A stretch of DNA of 64,000 nt from JBAVOR01 sp049692255 (lineage in GTDB: Bacteria > Babelota > Babeliae > Babelales > JACPOV01): contig JBAVOR010000016.1 of the NCBI GenBank assembly GCA_049692255.1, forward strand, positions 7,006 through 71,005. The letters run 5' to 3'. The translations under genes were made by a program, and so were the position numbers. Positions 1-9,326 of the stretch are shown piece by piece. A model generated the notes under the pieces. It did not search any database and was not told where the DNA came from. It worked only from the letters and a program-made list of their open reading frames with translations. The first letter of the stretch is position 1; each line of letters opens with the position of its first letter.

Positions 1-1
1 G

Positions 2-1390
2 GTATATCGTGTTACCAGCCACACTAAGCATGTGGGTCCTGGTACAACGTTTGTAGCGGTTAAGGGCATGAAGCAAGATGGTATAGATTTTATTGGTGAA
101 GCGCTCAATCTGGGCGCTTCTTCCATTGTTATACAGGAAGCAGTGCAGTTGTCTGATGCAACGATGAGCGCTCTTGAGCGAGCAGGTGCACAGCTCGTGC
201 GTGTAACGGACACGCGTCTGGCGTTGGCACAATTGAGTGCACAGGCGTACGGTAACCCGGCACAGCAACTAACTATTATTGGAGTAACGGGTACAAAGGG
301 TAAATCGACCACCTGCTTTTTAATAGAACAGATATTACGCACTGCAGGTTATGCGACTGCGCTTATTAGCTCTGTACGTAACGCGATTGGTACTACCTAT
401 TTTGAAACCCATCTCACCACACCGCAACCCGACTTTATTCAAATGTTTTTGGCACAGTGCGTGCAAGCAGGAGTGACCCATGTGGTTATAGAAGTGGCAG
501 CGCAGGCACTCACGCTCCATCGCGTCCATGGCATTACTTTTGATAGCGTACTATTTACGAATTTTGATCAAGAGCATCTGGAATTTTATGCATCCATGGA
601 TGATTATTTTGTAGCAAAAGAACAGCTGATGTCACGCGTTAAAGCAGGTGGTATTGCCTGGGTTAACGGAGATGATACGCGCTGTGCAATGCTTAAAAAT
701 AACTATGCGCATGTGCGTACGTATGGCGTAACAGCGGGTGTTGATGTGCTCGTTCGCATGCAATCGCGTGATACGGGTGCGCAGGTACACGAAGGTGACG
801 CTTGTTGGCAATCGCCTGCATTGCTCGGGTTATTTAATGGGTATAATATGACGGCAGCGTTGTGTGTTGCCCGTTCGTTAGATATCCCTGATGCGGTTAT
901 ACACAATGCATTTCATACGTTCACCGGTGTGCCGGGAAGGGTCGAACGATATTCATTGCCCAATGGTGCTATTGCGTGCATAGACAAAGCGCATAATCCA
1001 TCATCGTTTCATGCTATCTTGAGCACGTTGCGTGGAATAACTTCTCATTTAATTGTTATCTTTGGTGCCGGCGGCGAACGCGATAAATCAAAACGGCCGC
1101 TCATGGGAGCCATTGCTGCATCGTTTGGCGATCTCGTATTTATTACCACTGATGACCCGCGCTCTGAAGATCCTGCAACTATTATACAAGAGATTTATGC
1201 AGGAATTGAACCGGCATTACAGGCACGAGTGGTATGTGAGGTTGACCGTGAGATTGCAATTCGCGCAGCGTATGCAGCATCAAAGCCAGGCACCATTATT
1301 GCGCTCTTGGGCAAAGGGGTAGATGAATATCAGTTGATCCAAGGCATTAAGCAACCGTTTAGCGAGCGTGCTATTTTAGCTTCGCTTTAG
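2..1390 (+). CDS. murE: UDP-N-acetylmuramoyl-tripeptide synthetase (MurE), 5' end outside window
   Basis: Cytoplasmic Mur ligase that adds the third stem-peptide residue to UDP-MurNAc-L-Ala-D-Glu using ATP. The P-loop GVTGTKGKSTT, the EVAAQAL segment (EVSSQAL in relatives), the HLEFYASMDDY block, a DKAHNP motif, FGAGGERDKSKRP and the C-terminal GKGVDEYQ are all typical of MurE. The substrate-selecting motif reads DDPR; the Arg suggests meso-diaminopimelate, although the usual Asn is Asp. The first in-frame start is a GTG at 32, but the frame is open to base 2 and the residues before it (VTSHTKHV) match the normal MurE N-terminal domain, so the real start lies upstream. The 3' end overlaps the convergent phosphatase gene by a few bases. 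Confidence 0.93.
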   Translation, partial: VYRVTSHTKHVGPGTTFVAVKGMKQDGIDFIGEALNLGASSIVIQEAVQLSDATMSALERAGAQLVRVTDTRLALAQLSAQAYGNPAQQLTIIGVTGTKGKSTTCFLIEQILRTAGYATALISSVRNAIGTTYFETHLTTPQPDFIQMFLAQCVQAGVTHVVIEVAAQALTLHRVHGITFDSVLFTNFDQEHLEFYASMDDYFVAKEQLMSRVKAGGIAWVNGDDTRCAMLKNNYAHVRTYGVTAGVDVLVRMQSRDTGAQVHEGDACWQSPALLGLFNGYNMTAALCVARSLDIPDAVIHNAFHTFTGVPGRVERYSLPNGAIACIDKAHNPSSFHAILSTLRGITSHLIVIFGAGGERDKSKRPLMGAIAASFGDLVFITTDDPRSEDPATIIQEIYAGIEPALQARVVCEVDREIAIRAAYAASKPGTIIALLGKGVDEYQLIQGIKQPFSERAILASL

Positions 1391-2994
1391 TTAACCTGCT
1401 TATACGATTTTTTATACACTGCGGCACTCGCTTCAGGGTCATACTCCTCACTCCAATCTGATTTATATGAAACATATATTTTTTTGTTTAGTATCTCGAG
1501 TTTCCAATCTTTTTCAAAGATAGTGCCAACAGTCAATCGTGCATACGTATCAAAGTCGAAGGGGTCTAGGCTGTGGCCGTATGGTGTATCGGGGCATACG
1601 TTGAGCGTGACAACCATGCCATTCCACGGTTTCTCTGTACCAACAGCAGGCGTACTTTTGTGACGCCATAATTGTACAGTGCCCGGGGTTAGCTGTGTGT
1701 CTGTCATGAGATCCATCATTGCATTATCACCATGTTGATGGGCACGGAATATGCCTACAACTGTATAGCTACCTGGCAGAGAGAAGCGCCATGCGGAAGT
1801 GCTCAAAGCGCCAAAAGTCCACCCTCTATTCTCGACATAGGCAATTGACTTGGCAGGATCAACTATAAAATCATTCCACATGAAACCCATTTCACGGGGT
1901 GATAATGGTTTTTTATTAGTAAACAGTGCATCCGAACTAACCTGCTGAGAATCTGTATATTGTTGCTTTAGTTGTACTATGGCATCTGGATCGTGAGAGA
2001 TTGCTTTGAGCATCTTTTCCCAGCCTTTTCCCTGCTCTAATGTTTCAATCAGTTCAAATCCAATTAAATCTGTTTTTAATGAGAAAAGTTGTGCAGGGTT
2101 ATACCCGATTTCGATGCCACCATGGCAGCACTGAATAAATTCATTTGGGTTTTTCTGTGACCCTACAAATAACACAGCAGGTAATAATTCGTACCAATTG
2201 CATATGTGACTAAAAAGATCAGGAGCAAGTTCGCCGAATTTCTCTTTTACTTCTTGCATGAATCCATAATGAATATTGATATACAAATCTTCATGGTTAC
2301 CACGCACCAAGACACATTGTGTAGGGTTGGCAGCTTTTAAGCGCAGGATAGAATACAGTACTTCAGCGCCATATAAACCGCGGTCAGTATAGTCACCTAA
2401 AAAGAGAATATAATGGTCAGGCTTAATAATAGTAAAATCTGATCTGATAATCCCTTGCTGCAATAACTCTTTTAAAAAATAACGCACAGACCGCATATCG
2501 CCATGCAGATCGCCATGCATGAGTAATGTAGTTTGCGGTGGCAATACCAGCTTTTGCGTATATGGTTGAAATGGGCGGTTAGGGTTTTGTAGATATGGCT
2601 TATCAAGTGATTTTGTGCCTACCCACTGCTTTTTGTCGAGTAAATAGGTGCTCATTGTTTTTTCACAGGCATCAATCCCGTTCATTAACTCTTGCGCAGT
2701 AAAATCTTTTGCTGTTAGAGTCCCTTCTTGTGACTTATGCCAAGAAGGCAACTCGTCGCATGCATCAATCCATTGCTCAACTGTTTTATAATGAAATTGC
2801 CCAGTTTTTTGCGGTGTTGTTATTGGCGGTGCCGTTTTTTTCGGTGGTGCAATAAATGCATTCTGCAAAGCAGCGAGCGCTTTTTGATAGCCCGTTAATG
2901 CTGCTTCCAACGGGTAACAGTGCTGCGTGTATAGCAGCGCAACAAGCATAAGAGATCTGCTCGTTATTGATACTTTATTTTTCATTCGATTCAC
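1387..2994 (-). CDS. Secreted PPP-family (eukaryotic-type) phosphoprotein phosphatase
   Basis: Metal-dependent serine/threonine phosphatase of the PPP fold. Residues 1-31 form a signal peptide, and a proline/lysine-rich linker follows. The motifs appear in order: GDLHGD (D162, H164), GDYTDRG (201-206), GNHE (232-235), CCHGG (H291), a WND segment near 373, NRGWTFG near 389, and RAHQ (H419). Together these are the metal-ligand and catalytic set of the PP1/PP2A type, including the late His of RAHQ, so this is not a generic calcineurin-like phosphoesterase. It is longer (535 residues) than the roughly 300-residue core because of the N-terminal extension. Export suggests a periplasmic or host-directed role; the substrate is unknown. 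Confidence 0.82.
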   Translation of the reverse strand: MNRMKNKVSITSRSLMLVALLYTQHCYPLEAALTGYQKALAALQNAFIAPPKKTAPPITTPQKTGQFHYKTVEQWIDACDELPSWHKSQEGTLTAKDFTAQELMNGIDACEKTMSTYLLDKKQWVGTKSLDKPYLQNPNRPFQPYTQKLVLPPQTTLLMHGDLHGDMRSVRYFLKELLQQGIIRSDFTIIKPDHYILFLGDYTDRGLYGAEVLYSILRLKAANPTQCVLVRGNHEDLYINIHYGFMQEVKEKFGELAPDLFSHICNWYELLPAVLFVGSQKNPNEFIQCCHGGIEIGYNPAQLFSLKTDLIGFELIETLEQGKGWEKMLKAISHDPDAIVQLKQQYTDSQQVSSDALFTNKKPLSPREMGFMWNDFIVDPAKSIAYVENRGWTFGALSTSAWRFSLPGSYTVVGIFRAHQHGDNAMMDLMTDTQLTPGTVQLWRHKSTPAVGTEKPWNGMVVTLNVCPDTPYGHSLDPFDFDTYARLTVGTIFEKDWKLEILNKKIYVSYKSDWSEEYDPEASAAVYKKSYKQVN

Positions 2995-3121
2995 TTTCTT
3001 TATCTTTTTTTAAAAAGAGTGATCTAGAGGGCATATCTTTACAAAAAACCTATTTTTAATACAGTAATATAATTATACGGCCCCTGAGCGGGTCAAGTAC
3101 AGAGTTTAAGGAGTTTTTATT

Positions 3122-5095
3122 ATGACTATGCAGTATATGCTGATTTTCGGCACTGCCGTGTGTGGAATACTCTTTTTGCTATTTTTATTTAGAAGAATAA
3201 CGCACACGCGTATCGATGATGAGCGTGTGTTAACTATCGGAAACGCAATTGATGCAGGAGCGGTTACTTTTTTGCGTGAAGAATATACCATCATTGCGCT
3301 GGTAATAGGAGTAGTGGCTATACTTTTGTGGTATGCGCTCTGTGCTCATGCTGCGATTATCTGCTTGGCAGGTGCATGTTGTTCTTTGCTAACCGGGTAC
3401 ATTGGTATGCGTGCAGCAACGCGCGCCAACATGCGTACTGCAATAGCTGCAAAAAATGAAGGAGAATACGCAGCATTTATGCTTGCGTTGTACGGTGGCG
3501 GAGTGATGGGTGTTTCAGTTGCAACCATTGGTATGTTCGGATTGGGGGTAACAACCTATTATGTTTTTGGCTCGCCGCAGATGGGACAGCTATTGGTGGC
3601 CTTTAGTTTAGGTGCCAGCATCGTTGCTTTTTTTGTGCGCATTGGTGGTGGTATTTATACTAAATCAGCAGACGTGGGGGCTGACTTGGTAGGCAAAGTG
3701 GAGACCGGCATTCCTGAAGATGACCCTCGTAACCCAGCAGTAATTGCCGATAACGTGGGTGATTGTGTGGGTGATACAGCGGGCATGGGAGCTGATATGT
3801 ATGAATCGTACATTGGGGCCATGGTCTCTGCTATGATCTTGGCAAAAGATCATGCGCTCTACAGCATGAGTGCATGTTTTTTATTGCCATTAATGTTGGC
3901 AGCAATTGGGCTGATGAGCTCTCTCAGCGCTCTCTTTGTAAGTTCGCATATGCGTACTAATCCGGCATGCATGTTACGGCACGCAACGTATGGCGCGCTG
4001 TTTATATTTGGATTGCTAACCACTTTGTACGTATATTCTTTGCAGTTACCAACTCATCTATTGATTTCTATTATTGCCGGCTGTTGTGCGGGTATGTTGA
4101 TCGGTCTTATCACTGAATATTACACGGCAGGAACGGCGGTAGAGCGTGTAGCAGAAAGTGCTCGTTGTGGCGCCGCAACCAATGTTATGTATGGCTTGTC
4201 CGTTGGCATGGAATCAACTGCATTACCCGTGTTGGTGTTACTTGCAGCGGTGCTGATAGCGCATACCTACGGTGGTGGACCATTTGGTGTAGCGTTAGCA
4301 GCGGTGGCAATGCTTGCAACGGTAGGTATTACTATGACTGTTGACGCCTATGGCCCTATTGTTGATAACGCAGCTGGTATTGCACAAATGGCTGGGTTTG
4401 GCGAGACGGCACGTATGGTGACCGATAAATTAGATGCGTTAGGTAATACGACCGCTGCTATTGGTAAGGGATTTGCGGTCGGTTCAGCACTATTAACTGC
4501 GCTCGCATTATTTACCGCGTACGCGCAAGAAGCGGCAATACACAGTTTAAATATGTTAGATCCGTTAGTGATGGTAGGTATATTTATTGGAGCGTGTGTG
4601 CCCTTTGTGGTTGCTGCATGTACCATGCGTTCGGTCAGCAAAGCAGCGTTGCACATGGTTATGGAAGTACGCCGTCAGTTTCAACAGATTCCCGGTCTTA
4701 TGGAAGGCACTGCGCTGCCCGATTATACACAATGCATAGCCATTAGTACGCGTGCAGCATTGCACGAGATGTTGCTGCCTGGATGCATTACGCTCAGCGT
4801 TCCCGTATTGGTGTTTTACACACTGGGTGTGGCATCGCTCGGTGGCCTTTTGATTGGCGCTATTGTGTCTGGTGTTATGCTCGCGCTTATGATGGCTAAC
4901 GCTGGTGGCGTGTGGGACAATGCTAAAAAATATATTGAAGCAGGTAATCTAGGCGGTAAGGGGTCTGAAACGTACAAAGCAGCAATGATTGGTGACATGA
5001 TCGGGGATCCGTTTAAAGATGCGTCTGGTCCATCACTCAATATTTTAATTAAACTAATGGCAGTAATTGCGTTGTTATTAGTAACGAAAAGTTGA
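3122..5095 (+). CDS. hppA: Membrane-bound ion-translocating pyrophosphatase, K+-dependent type
   Basis: Inner-membrane enzyme that couples hydrolysis of PPi to export of H+ or Na+. It is 657 residues with about 16 hydrophobic segments. The substrate motifs DVGADLVGKVE and DNVGDCVGDTAGMGAD, the DAYGPIVDNAAG loop and the C-terminal GDMIGDPFKDASGPSLN are intact. At the K+-selectivity site it reads GNTTAAIGKG (residues 441-450): Ala445 and Gly448, where K+-independent enzymes carry Lys and Thr. The enzyme should therefore need K+. The sequence does not tell me whether it pumps H+ or Na+. An AAGGAG ribosome site precedes ATG 3122. In an energy-limited intracellular bacterium such a pump salvages energy from biosynthetic PPi. 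Confidence 0.93.
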   Translation: MTMQYMLIFGTAVCGILFLLFLFRRITHTRIDDERVLTIGNAIDAGAVTFLREEYTIIALVIGVVAILLWYALCAHAAIICLAGACCSLLTGYIGMRAATRANMRTAIAAKNEGEYAAFMLALYGGGVMGVSVATIGMFGLGVTTYYVFGSPQMGQLLVAFSLGASIVAFFVRIGGGIYTKSADVGADLVGKVETGIPEDDPRNPAVIADNVGDCVGDTAGMGADMYESYIGAMVSAMILAKDHALYSMSACFLLPLMLAAIGLMSSLSALFVSSHMRTNPACMLRHATYGALFIFGLLTTLYVYSLQLPTHLLISIIAGCCAGMLIGLITEYYTAGTAVERVAESARCGAATNVMYGLSVGMESTALPVLVLLAAVLIAHTYGGGPFGVALAAVAMLATVGITMTVDAYGPIVDNAAGIAQMAGFGETARMVTDKLDALGNTTAAIGKGFAVGSALLTALALFTAYAQEAAIHSLNMLDPLVMVGIFIGACVPFVVAACTMRSVSKAALHMVMEVRRQFQQIPGLMEGTALPDYTQCIAISTRAALHEMLLPGCITLSVPVLVFYTLGVASLGGLLIGAIVSGVMLALMMANAGGVWDNAKKYIEAGNLGGKGSETYKAAMIGDMIGDPFKDASGPSLNILIKLMAVIALLLVTKS

Positions 5096-5164
5096 GTTTC
5101 TTTTTAAGAATACCGCGTAACTTACTGCATAACTAATCCACTTTTAGCCAAGCATTTGATTTTT

Positions 5165-5263
5165 GCGCTCGCCCTGAGTGTTCGACAAAGTCGAATGTAT
5201 CGAAGGGTATCGAGCGCTCATGTCCTTCGATACAATTGCTACGCAATCACTCAGGATGAGCGC
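5165..5263. repeat. Palindromic intergenic repeat, copy R1
   Basis: Nested inverted repeats. The outer arms are GCGCTCGCCCTGAGTG and CACTCAGGATGAGCGC. Inside are a TTCGAC/GTCGAA hairpin and a TATCGAAGG/CCTTCGATA hairpin. It lies between the convergent hppA and thioredoxin genes and could fold in RNA as well as DNA. Related copies are at 31417, 35001 and 61059, and a 16-base stretch (5232-5247) recurs at 51312. Confidence 0.8.
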
Positions 5264-5311
5264 TTTTACAATCTCTTGTAAAGCTTCGTTAAATTTGAGT
5301 AGCTCTTTTTC

Positions 5312-6322
5312 TTATCTCCCAACAAACGATTTAAATTTAGAACGTAAGAGCGGTATGCCGTGGCCACCGCCGCGGACTCTATCAACTTCTTTACCATTTT
5401 TCATTAACACGGCACAGGGATAGCCTGTTACTTGTAGCTTGTGCACTAATGATTTAAAATGATCGCCATTCACGTTTACAAAAAACACGCCAGAGAATTC
5501 TTGCGCCATTTGTGTATATTTTGGTTTCATGCCAGGGCACATGCCGCACCACGGTGTTGAAAAAAGAAGCGCTACATGTGAATGTTCTTTGTATATTCCG
5601 TTCAATTCTTGCTCGCTACCCAGCTCTATCATATTCGATGCAGCCGAACCCATGTTTCTTTTTGGCTTTGATGTTCCTGCAGGGCGTGCGGCGGGAGGAC
5701 ATGCACTGCCTGCTGGTTGTGGCCGCATGTGAGGGCGTTGTGGATGTGCAGCCGATTGTGCTGGCTTTGCATGCGGCATTGGTTGAGGCTGAGCAACCAT
5801 TTTTGGCGCCTGTGCCAGGTGTGGGTTTACTTTTTCTGCTACTGCAGGTGTTGGTTGTACTCCTTTTCTGATTGCATTCAAGCGCGCGTTAAATGCGTCT
5901 TCGCTGGCAAACCCTGCCATCTTGGTTTGTCCGTCATGAGCTAATTGAGTGCCGTTGCCATCAAAAAATAGAAAAGTAGGATACGCATTTATGTCATATT
6001 TACTTTTTAGTGTGCCGATATTTTTGGTGCCATTAACGTTGAGAGACAAAAATATAACGTCAGGGTTTTTTTGTGCGAGACTTTCTACTTTGGGGTGCGC
6101 TGTAGTGCAATGACCACAGCCTGGAATCATAAAGAATCCAAGCACGTACGGTTTTCCTGGGGTAATGTAATTATTTATTTCAGTCGCATCGCGTACTTCA
6201 ATCAACGTACCTGCTGATTGTTCTTGCGTATTACGCCCTCTGCCTGCATGGGCTTCTGGGGTAATGGTACATAAACTTCCCGCCATAAAGACGAGAACAG
6301 AAAGTGAGCAGTGAGTAACCAT
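5312..6322 (-). CDS. Exported protein with two thioredoxin domains
   Basis: Residues 1-26 are a signal peptide, so it acts outside the cytoplasm. The first thioredoxin-like domain (about 35-150) has the active site CGHC after FFMIPG. A long Pro/Gln/His/Ala-rich linker (about 155-225) follows. The second domain (about 230-336) has WCGMC and a cis-Pro-type GYP turn. Both CxxC sites are intact, so thiol-disulfide exchange, for example oxidative folding or isomerisation of exported proteins, is likely. The many secreted proteins in this window are plausible clients. An AGGAG ribosome site and a near-consensus promoter precede it; the partner is unknown. Confidence 0.85.
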   Translation of the reverse strand: MVTHCSLSVLVFMAGSLCTITPEAHAGRGRNTQEQSAGTLIEVRDATEINNYITPGKPYVLGFFMIPGCGHCTTAHPKVESLAQKNPDVIFLSLNVNGTKNIGTLKSKYDINAYPTFLFFDGNGTQLAHDGQTKMAGFASEDAFNARLNAIRKGVQPTPAVAEKVNPHLAQAPKMVAQPQPMPHAKPAQSAAHPQRPHMRPQPAGSACPPAARPAGTSKPKRNMGSAASNMIELGSEQELNGIYKEHSHVALLFSTPWCGMCPGMKPKYTQMAQEFSGVFFVNVNGDHFKSLVHKLQVTGYPCAVLMKNGKEVDRVRGGGHGIPLLRSKFKSFVGR

Positions 6323-6359
6323 AAGAACTCTCCTTTAAAATAAAAAGGTTTTTTTTATG

Positions 6360-6387
6360 ATACTATAAAGAGCACGAGGGGTGTCAA
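6360..6387 (-). promoter_or_regulatory. Sigma-70-type promoter for the double-thioredoxin gene
   Basis: On the minus strand, TTGACA (6382-6387) is followed after 16 bases by TAGTAT (6360-6365), about 40 bases upstream of the start codon at 6322. Confidence 0.6.
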
Positions 6388-6765
6388 GTGATCTTTGTAA
6401 TTTTTTACAAAAATATTCAATTTTAATTACATACCGTCTTCTTTTTTATAAAAATTTTAGAATATATTTTCGTTAAAAAAAGGAATATTTTTTCTTGCAT
6501 GTCATGATGCTAAGTGATAGCTTAAGTGAGTAACGGTACGCGCCTCAATTGTCTAATATAAAATTATTAATTAAAGCAGAGAAGATTGTGTTGATAGCAA
6601 CAAGGGAATCTTTGTCTGTTTTTTGCTGGGGTGATTCTGCAGCGTGCGTATTAAAAAAGAGAGCGCTGTAAAAAAAGTCATCCAGATGCTGTTGATGCGT
6701 GTGCGATGCGTGAGTAGGGTGTAGTAATGATATAAATATTATACATGTACTAAAAGGATAATCGT
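6388..6765. other. Long intergenic region upstream of nrdA
   Basis: About 380 bases with no convincing gene. A minus-strand frame (6545-6859) runs into the start of nrdA and has no family features. A possible plus-strand promoter, TTGCAT (6495-6500), 17 bases, TAGCTT (6518-6523), would give a leader of roughly 240 bases for nrdA. I see no clear NrdR box. Confidence 0.4.
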
Positions 6766-9294
6766 ATGCTAACTCCAGAGGCTCAAATACTAACCGGGTT
6801 CCGGGAACAGGTGGGAAAACAAATACGCGTGACGAATCGTCAGGGGGCGCTTGTACCATTTGATGAACAGATCGTTTATGAGGTATTGCATAAAACGATA
6901 CGTGGCTTTGAAACAGAAGTGTCAGCGTTGCTGATATTCCAAGAATTTCTTAAAAATATTTATGATACCGTAACCACGCAAGAAATTGAGAAAGCGTTGG
7001 TGTTGGCAGCGGTTGCATTTATTGAACAAGATCCATCCTATGATATAGTTGCTACGCGATTATTGCTGAACCGTTCTTACCGTGAAACATTTGGTCAAAC
7101 GGTTAATAATAATGTGTATGAACTGTATCAGTATGCATTTGTGCAAAGCATTCAAACGGGGATAGAACATGGCGTGTTAGATCAACGCTTACAGGAGTTC
7201 AATCTTCCTTATTTAGCCACCAAATTGCGTGCTGAGCGTGATGAACTGCTTACCTATTTAGGGCTGCAAACGCTGTATGAACGATACTTCTATAAAATTG
7301 CTAAGCGCAAAATGGAAGCGCCGCAAATGTTCTGGATGCGTATTGCTATGGGGCTTGCCATCAATGAAGCAAACAAAAATGAACGGGCGATTGAGTTCTA
7401 TGAAGTATTGTCTACCTTACGCTACGTGTCTTCTACGCCAACATTATTCCATTCAGGATACAAAATACCGCAGTTGAGTTCTTGCTATTTATCAACGGTG
7501 AGTGATGATTTAGGGCACATTTTTAAAGTGATTGGCGACAATGCACAGTTAGCAAAATGGGCAGGTGGTATTGGTAATGACTGGACCAATATTCGTGGTA
7601 CCGGTTCATTTATTAAAAGTATTCATGCAACGAGCCAGGGAGTTATTCCTTACTTAAAAATTGTTAACGATGTAGTCGTAGCAATTACACGTAGTGGTAT
7701 TCGTCGTGGTGGTACCTGCGTCTACTTAGAAACGTGGCACATTGATATTGAAGATTTTCTTGATCTCCGCAGAAACACGGGTGATGAACGGCGCCGTGCC
7801 CATGATATGAATACTGCCAACTGGATTCCGGATCTGTTTATGAAGCGGATCAAAGATGATGCAGATTGGACACTGTTTTCACCCCATGACACGCCTGATT
7901 TGCATGATCTCTATGGCAAAGCATTTGAAAAGCGCTACTGCGAGTATGAACAGTTAGCGCGCGATGGCAAAATTGAACAGTTCCGTACCGTGCCTGCTAA
8001 GAAGTTGTGGCGTAAAATGTTAAGCCGTTTGTTCGAAACGGGTCATCCATGGATTACATTTAAAGATCCTTGCAACATCCGTTCACCGCAAGACCATGTA
8101 GGTGTAGTGCATAGTTCTAATTTATGTACAGAAATTACCCTCAACACATCAGAAACAGAGACTGCGGTGTGTAACTTAGGTTCGATTAATATTGCGCAGT
8201 ACATTATTGATGGGGCGTTGGACGTTGAGTTAATGGGTAAAACTATTACGAGTGCAGTGCGCATGCTTGATAACGTGATCGATATTAATTTTTATCCGAC
8301 TAAAGAAGCGCGTACCTCTAACTTGCGTCATCGTCCTATTGGCTTGGGTATGATGGGTGTGCAAGATGCTCTCTACATGCTCAATATTCCATTCGATTCT
8401 GACAAAGCATTAGAGTTCTGTGATTATATTACAGAAGTATATTCATTCTATGCAATTGCCGCATCGTCTCAGTTGGCACAAGAGCGCGGAACGTATGAAA
8501 CGTATCGTGGTTCCAAGTGGGACAGAGGCATATTCCCCTTAGATACTATCACCTTGCTTGAACATGAGCGCGGTGAATATGTTGATGTGAATCGCACGAT
8601 GCGCCTTGATTGGCAACCGTTGCGTGAGCAAGTGCGTGCGTGTGGTATGCGTAACTCGAATGTTATGGCCATTGCACCAACTGCTACTATCGCTAATATT
8701 GCTGGGTGTTACCCCAGCATCGAACCGATATACAAAAACTTGTATGTTAAGTCGAACATTACGGGTGAGTTTACCATTATTAACAAATATCTCGTTGCTG
8801 ATCTTAAAAAGCTTGGCCTGTGGAGCAGTACCATGATTGAGCAATTGAAGTATTACGATGGTGAATTAGAGTTAATAGCAGGAATTCCTGATGCGCTGAA
8901 ACGTAAATATAAATGTGCGTTTGAGATAGATCCGGTCGATTTTATTAAGTTAACCGCAGTGCGCAGTAAATGGATCGATCAAAGCCAGTCCCATAATGTA
9001 TTTATGAAGGGAGTTTCTGGCAAGAAACTAGAAGAAATCTATTTTGCTGCATGGCAAGCTGGTCTTAAAACCACGTATTATTTACGCACACTGGGTGCAA
9101 CGCAGATAGAAAAATCAACGCTTGATGCGGGCAAATATGGATTTACCCAAAAACGGGATTACCAAGCAATGCCAAGCGAAGCAGCAGAGGAAAAAGAGAA
9201 TACGCTGATGCAATCGCCACAAGGGGAAGCAGTAACGTATAAAGCAGGTACCATTTGTGATCTCATGGGGCCTGATTGTGAGTCGTGTCAATAA
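6766..9294 (+). CDS. nrdA: Ribonucleoside-diphosphate reductase, alpha (catalytic) subunit
   Basis: Class I ribonucleotide reductase large subunit, which makes dNDPs from NDPs in the cytoplasm. Residues about 18-105 form an ATP-cone allosteric domain. The redox cysteines are Cys240 (in LSSCYLS) and Cys469 (in AVCNLGS). The radical-site motif NLCTE gives Asn452, Cys454 and Glu456. The C-terminal swinging pair is Cys838 and Cys841 in CESCQ. Its length of 842 residues is normal. AAGGAT precedes ATG 6766. It is followed after 32 bases by nrdB, with which it forms the holoenzyme; that subunit is of the chlamydial class Ic kind. Confidence 0.96.
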   Translation: MLTPEAQILTGFREQVGKQIRVTNRQGALVPFDEQIVYEVLHKTIRGFETEVSALLIFQEFLKNIYDTVTTQEIEKALVLAAVAFIEQDPSYDIVATRLLLNRSYRETFGQTVNNNVYELYQYAFVQSIQTGIEHGVLDQRLQEFNLPYLATKLRAERDELLTYLGLQTLYERYFYKIAKRKMEAPQMFWMRIAMGLAINEANKNERAIEFYEVLSTLRYVSSTPTLFHSGYKIPQLSSCYLSTVSDDLGHIFKVIGDNAQLAKWAGGIGNDWTNIRGTGSFIKSIHATSQGVIPYLKIVNDVVVAITRSGIRRGGTCVYLETWHIDIEDFLDLRRNTGDERRRAHDMNTANWIPDLFMKRIKDDADWTLFSPHDTPDLHDLYGKAFEKRYCEYEQLARDGKIEQFRTVPAKKLWRKMLSRLFETGHPWITFKDPCNIRSPQDHVGVVHSSNLCTEITLNTSETETAVCNLGSINIAQYIIDGALDVELMGKTITSAVRMLDNVIDINFYPTKEARTSNLRHRPIGLGMMGVQDALYMLNIPFDSDKALEFCDYITEVYSFYAIAASSQLAQERGTYETYRGSKWDRGIFPLDTITLLEHERGEYVDVNRTMRLDWQPLREQVRACGMRNSNVMAIAPTATIANIAGCYPSIEPIYKNLYVKSNITGEFTIINKYLVADLKKLGLWSSTMIEQLKYYDGELELIAGIPDALKRKYKCAFEIDPVDFIKLTAVRSKWIDQSQSHNVFMKGVSGKKLEEIYFAAWQAGLKTTYYLRTLGATQIEKSTLDAGKYGFTQKRDYQAMPSEAAEEKENTLMQSPQGEAVTYKAGTICDLMGPDCESCQ

Positions 9295-9326
9295 CAATGC
9301 AATAGTGCATACCGGGAGTATATATC

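Noticed and set aside
6545..6859. A 104-residue minus-strand frame overlapping the start of nrdA
   Set aside because: No ribosome site, no family features, and it overlaps the ATP-cone region of a certain gene.
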